Below are positions 61,219 through 64,000 of a DNA stretch of 64,000 nt, piece by piece. Source of the stretch: Pseudomonas vancouverensis (lineage in GTDB: Bacteria; Pseudomonadota; Gammaproteobacteria; Pseudomonadales; Pseudomonadaceae). The stretch spans positions 1-64,000 of the forward strand of contig NZ_RRZK01000024.1 in assembly GCF_004348895.1 (NCBI RefSeq), read 5' to 3'. The notes below the pieces were generated by a model. That model worked only from the letters and a program-made list of their open reading frames with translations, had not been told where the DNA came from and did not search any database. The stretch's first letter is position 1, and each line of letters opens with the position of its first letter. Both the position numbers and the translations under genes were made by a program.

Positions 61219-61313
61219 TGTGGCGAGGGAGCTTGCTCCCGCTTGAGTGCGAAGCACTCACAAGATTTTGGGGCCGCTTCGCAGCCCAGCGGGAGCAAGC
61301 TCCCTCGCCACAG
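61219..61313. repeat. GTGGCGAGGGAGC palindromic element, second copy (opposite orientation)
   Basis: GTGGCGAGGGAGCTTGCTCCCGC and an inverted GCGGGAGCAAGCTCCCTCGCCAC enclose GAGTGCGAAGCACTC and TTTTGGGGCCGCTTCGCAGCCC. Its sequence matches the reverse complement of the element at 57467-57593, about 3.7 kb away. Confidence 0.88.
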
Positions 61314-61348
61314 AGGTCGGTGATCAGGAAATACCGATTTCCGACCAA

Positions 61349-61389
61349 TAAAAACGCCCCGCCCTCAATGAGGACGGGGCGTTTTTTAT
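61349..61389. terminator. mqo terminator
   Basis: AAAAACGCCCCGCC...GGACGGGGCGTTTTTT with a CTCAATGA-type loop, flanked by A and T runs. Ends the minus-strand mqo transcript and may also end the plus-strand PA4642-like one. Confidence 0.93.
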
Positions 61390-61400
61390 TGGAGGCCGAA

Positions 61401-62909
61401 TCAAGCGTAGCTTTCGGTCTCGCTGCTGGCTTCAACCAGTTCCAGGGCAACGTTGTTCTGCGCGTTGATCTTGCGGTACAGCGCAGCGTCGGTTTCCAGA
61501 ACCTTTTCCCGAGCCGGGAAGATTTCTGCCAGTTTGGCAGCCCACTCGCCTTTGGCCTGGTTCGGGAAGCACTTCTCGATCAGCTCGAGCATGATCGATA
61601 CGGTAACCGAAGCACCTGGCGAAGCACCAAGCAGGGCGGCAAGGGAGCCATCCTTCGCGGCCACCAGTTCGGTACCGAATTGCAGGATGCCGCCTTTTTT
61701 CGGGTCTTTCTTGATGATCTGCACCCGTTGGCCGGCCACTTCCAGGCGCCAGTCTTCGGCTTTCGCCTCAGGGTAGAAGCGACGCAGGGATTCCAGGCGC
61801 TGTTCCATGGACTGCATCACTTCGCTGACCAGGTACTTGGTCAGGTCCATGTTGTTTTTGGCCACCGCCAGCATCGGCCCGATGTTGCCGGCGCGAACCG
61901 ACATCGGCAGGTCCATGAAGGAGCCGTGCTTGAGGAACTTGGTGGTGAAGCCGGCGTAAGGCCCGAACAGCAGGGACTTCTTGCCTTCGACCACACGGGT
62001 GTCCAGGTGCGGTACGGACATCGGCGGCGAACCCACGGCAGCCTGGCTGTAAACCTTGGCCTGGTGGTGCTTGACCACTTCGGGGTTGTCGCAACGCAGC
62101 CATTGGCCGCTGATCGGGAAGCCGCCGAAGCCTTTGCTTTCTTCGATGCCCGAAGCCTGCAACAGCGGCAGTGCCGCGCCGCCGGCGCCGAGGAAGACGA
62201 ACTTGGCATCGACTTCACGGGTATTGCCGCTGTTGACGTCCTTGATGCTGACGGTCCAGCCGGCCTTGCTGCGCTTGAGGCCGGTTACACGCTTGCAGTA
62301 CTTGACCTGGGCATCGGGTGCGCTGGTCAGGTGCTTGAGCAACTGGTTGGTCAGGGCGCCGAAGTTGACGTCGGTACCATTGATCACGCGGGTGGCGGCG
62401 AGGGTTTCGCCTGCATCACGCCCCGGCATCATCAACGGCATCCACTCGGCCATCTTGGCCTTGTCTTCGGTGTATTCCATGTCCGCGAAGGCGTGGTGCT
62501 TGCTCAGCACGTTGAAGCGTTCCTTGAGGAAGGACACGCCGCTGTCGCCTTGCACGAAACTCAGGTGAGGCACCGGGCTGATGAAGGATTTGCACGAGCC
62601 GAACGTGCCTTTGCGGGTCAGGTAGGACCAGAACTGTTTCGACACCTCGAACTGGGTGTTGATGTGCACGGCTTTCTTGATGTCGACGGTGCCATCAGCC
62701 GCTTGCGGCGTGTAGTTCAGCTCGCACAGGCCAGCGTGGCCGGTACCGGCGTTGTTCCACGGGTTGGAACTCTCCGCGGCACCGGAATCCATCAGCTCGA
62801 CGACTTCCAGCTTGATCGCGGGGTCGAGCTCCTTGAGCAGGACTGCAAGGGTGGCACTCATGATGCCGGCCCCAACCAGTACTACATCAACTGCTTCGTT
62901 ATGCGCCAT
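61401..62909 (-). CDS. mqo: malate:quinone oxidoreductase
   Basis: 502 aa from ATG 62909 with GGAGAC upstream. FAD-binding VVLVGAGIMSATLAVLLKEL at the N-terminus and FGPYAGFTTKFLKHGSFMDLPMS, GTELVAAKDGSLAALLGASPGASVTVSIML at the C-terminus are typical. A membrane-associated enzyme that passes electrons from malate to quinone in the TCA cycle; Pseudomonas often has two copies. Confidence 0.96.
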   Translation of the reverse strand: MAHNEAVDVVLVGAGIMSATLAVLLKELDPAIKLEVVELMDSGAAESSNPWNNAGTGHAGLCELNYTPQAADGTVDIKKAVHINTQFEVSKQFWSYLTRKGTFGSCKSFISPVPHLSFVQGDSGVSFLKERFNVLSKHHAFADMEYTEDKAKMAEWMPLMMPGRDAGETLAATRVINGTDVNFGALTNQLLKHLTSAPDAQVKYCKRVTGLKRSKAGWTVSIKDVNSGNTREVDAKFVFLGAGGAALPLLQASGIEESKGFGGFPISGQWLRCDNPEVVKHHQAKVYSQAAVGSPPMSVPHLDTRVVEGKKSLLFGPYAGFTTKFLKHGSFMDLPMSVRAGNIGPMLAVAKNNMDLTKYLVSEVMQSMEQRLESLRRFYPEAKAEDWRLEVAGQRVQIIKKDPKKGGILQFGTELVAAKDGSLAALLGASPGASVTVSIMLELIEKCFPNQAKGEWAAKLAEIFPAREKVLETDAALYRKINAQNNVALELVEASSETESYA

Positions 62910-63644
62910 TTAACGCGTCTCCAAAATCTGCAGCACCAAATTGACGGCATGGCTGCCAGGAGTGAGGGGCGTGTCAGTGTTGCCCCAGGAACCCATGGCA
63001 GGATCGCCATGTCCGAATCTTCGCAATTTTTTGCAACTTCGACGGACGCTACCTGCCGGGCTTATGAGTCCTATGAACTCATTTCAGCACACGTCAGGCA
63101 ATTCGACTTATGGCCGAGACATCCGTTTGTGCAACCAAATCCGTAGCGGACAGGCTTCAGGCTCCGGTGTTCGAGGAATACTCGGTCCTGTGTCGTTGGG
63201 CTGTTGTAGACGCTAATGGTGCATGTTCAGACGCAAAACTATTCATTTGCTCGCCACACTCTTGTGAAGTTGTGAAAACCCGTTTTTTTCACGCTCTTTT
63301 GAAGACGTGAACCTCAAAAAGGGCTGTCCCAGCCTGGCACCGTGCCCAGAATGATTGCCGACACGGGATGCATGACGGCAAAACGGGCAAACAGCTCAGT
63401 GACCGAGCGTAATGACAGCTCTGCAGATTCGCGAAAAGTGGAGGTTTTGCTCAACGGAACAGCAAGCGCGCCAGCTTCACTCGATCTGTGTGGGCGGCTC
63501 TCTGTGGGCGGTGCGGGGTGCCAATACTCGCGTATTGGCGATGCTGCGAGGCCCGATCAGGAGACGTCCTTATAATCGGGGGGAGATTGTATCTAAGAAA
63601 CGCAGTGAATTGGTCGTGTTTAATGACTTTTATTAGGCGTTCGG
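62910..63644. other. gene-free stretch upstream of mqo
   Basis: 735 bp with only short, unconvincing frames. It holds the mqo 5' region. On the minus strand a possible promoter (TTAGAT-N16-TATAAG near 63590-63568) is followed by a hairpin CGCCAATAC-GCGA-GTATTGGC at 63521-63541 and a weak terminator-like GGCTG-GGA-CAGCC-CTTTTT near 63316-63335. I see no known RNA family, though it could encode a small RNA of about 250 nt. Confidence 0.4.
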
Positions 63645-63884
63645 TCAGGTGGTCAGCAGTTGCTGCGCCCGTGAACGGGGCTGTTTGTGCTGCGAACTGA
63701 CGCGAGCACTGGCTGGCAACGGTTGATTGAGCCAGTTCAGGCGGATTTCCTCGATTTCCACCCAGCCATCACCCATGGGTTGCAGGCTGCACTGTTTGAA
63801 TGCCTGGCAGTGGCCGTTGCGGTCGAGCAAGGCGAAGCAGCGATGCAATGGGCGTGGCGCGAACAGCGAGATCAAATGGCGCAT
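63645..63884 (-). CDS. small conserved Pseudomonas protein
   Basis: 79 aa from ATG 63884 (MRHLISLFAPRPLHRCFALLDRNGHCQAFKQCSLQPMGDGWVEIEEIRLNWLNQPLPASARV), behind AAGGAG. No signal peptide or TM. I recall similar proteins of about 80 residues in fluorescent pseudomonads. Function unknown. The start at 63920 is less likely as it lacks the ribosome site. Confidence 0.7.
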   Translation of the reverse strand: MRHLISLFAPRPLHRCFALLDRNGHCQAFKQCSLQPMGDGWVEIEEIRLNWLNQPLPASARVSSQHKQPRSRAQQLLTT

Positions 63885-64000
63885 GGCGAAGCTCCTTGTT
63901 GGCGACTTTTTCTCAAGCATAGCTGCAAGCCGTGACGTACCGGTGTATGAGCGGTGACATCTGTGTGACAGGAACCGCGTTTCACAGGGTTTGTCAGATT

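Noticed and set aside
61218..63146. 642-codon frame opposite mqo
   Set aside because: Starts within a palindromic repeat and is antisense to mqo; no domain similarity.
62941..63575. Short frames in the gap upstream of mqo
   Set aside because: They overlap each other in several frames, lack good ribosome sites and show no conserved-looking composition.

Overview
The window is chromosomal DNA of a Pseudomonas, most likely of the P. fluorescens group. The evidence is gene order (mksFEB; holD-rimI; ychF-pth-rplY-prs-tRNA-Gln-ispE-lolB; hemA-prfA-prmC-moeB-murI-pagL; hemH; uraA-upp-hpt; mqo), which matches the stretch around PA4640-PA4690 of P. aeruginosa as I remember it, moderately high GC, and extragenic palindromes of the GTGGGAGCGAGC type typical of fluorescent pseudomonads. 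It is mainly core genome. I see no insertion sequence, prophage, integrase or CRISPR array.

Layout. 1-167: 5S rRNA ending an rrn operon, with its terminator. 267-3832: a LetAB/PqiAB-like envelope lipid transport operon with two split PqiA-type proteins and a six-MCE-domain protein. 3950-8758 (minus): condensin-like MksFEB. 8940-10179: DNA polymerase III psi (HolD) and RimI. 10285-24949: single genes (acidic protein, carbonic anhydrase, Tat-exported phosphoesterase, AtoE-type transporter, two transporters, a soluble PAS-PAS chemoreceptor, flavin reductase, cupin, AraC regulator divergent from a LysE exporter, Ddl, gamma-glutamyltransferase, DUF2817 enzyme). 25054: tRNA-Met. 25228-31812: polyamine-type ABC transporter, an amidase and a divergent LysR regulator. 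31908-33125: Fsr-like MFS pump. 33295-40212 (minus): translation, PRPP and isoprenoid/lipoprotein housekeeping genes with tRNA-Gln. 40446-45822: hemA-prfA-prmC-moeB-murI, then pagL.

46304-56420 is the most interesting part. Eight start-stop-coupled minus-strand genes (DUF523/DUF1722, MerR regulator, photolyase, NTF2-like, SDR, FAD oxidoreductase, DUF1365, CFA-synthase-like methyltransferase) lie behind a promoter with two exact TGTACA-N12-TGTACA operators whose centres are 50 bp apart. A renalase-like flavoenzyme and a TIGR01777 protein diverge from an intergenic region with further TGTACA half-sites. I read this as a light- or photo-oxidation-responsive regulon coupling DNA photorepair to modification of membrane fatty acids. 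The CFA-like enzyme lacks two bicarbonate-site residues of true cyclopropane synthases, so its product may be something else.

56434-63884: hemH, uracil permease and phosphoribosyltransferase, hpt, two small conserved proteins, mqo, a gene-free stretch of about 735 bp, and a small conserved Pseudomonas protein. Two longer palindromic repeats, homologous but in opposite orientation, flank the hemH/uraA and PA4642-like/mqo gaps. All assignments come from reading the sequence and from memory of the families; no database search was run.
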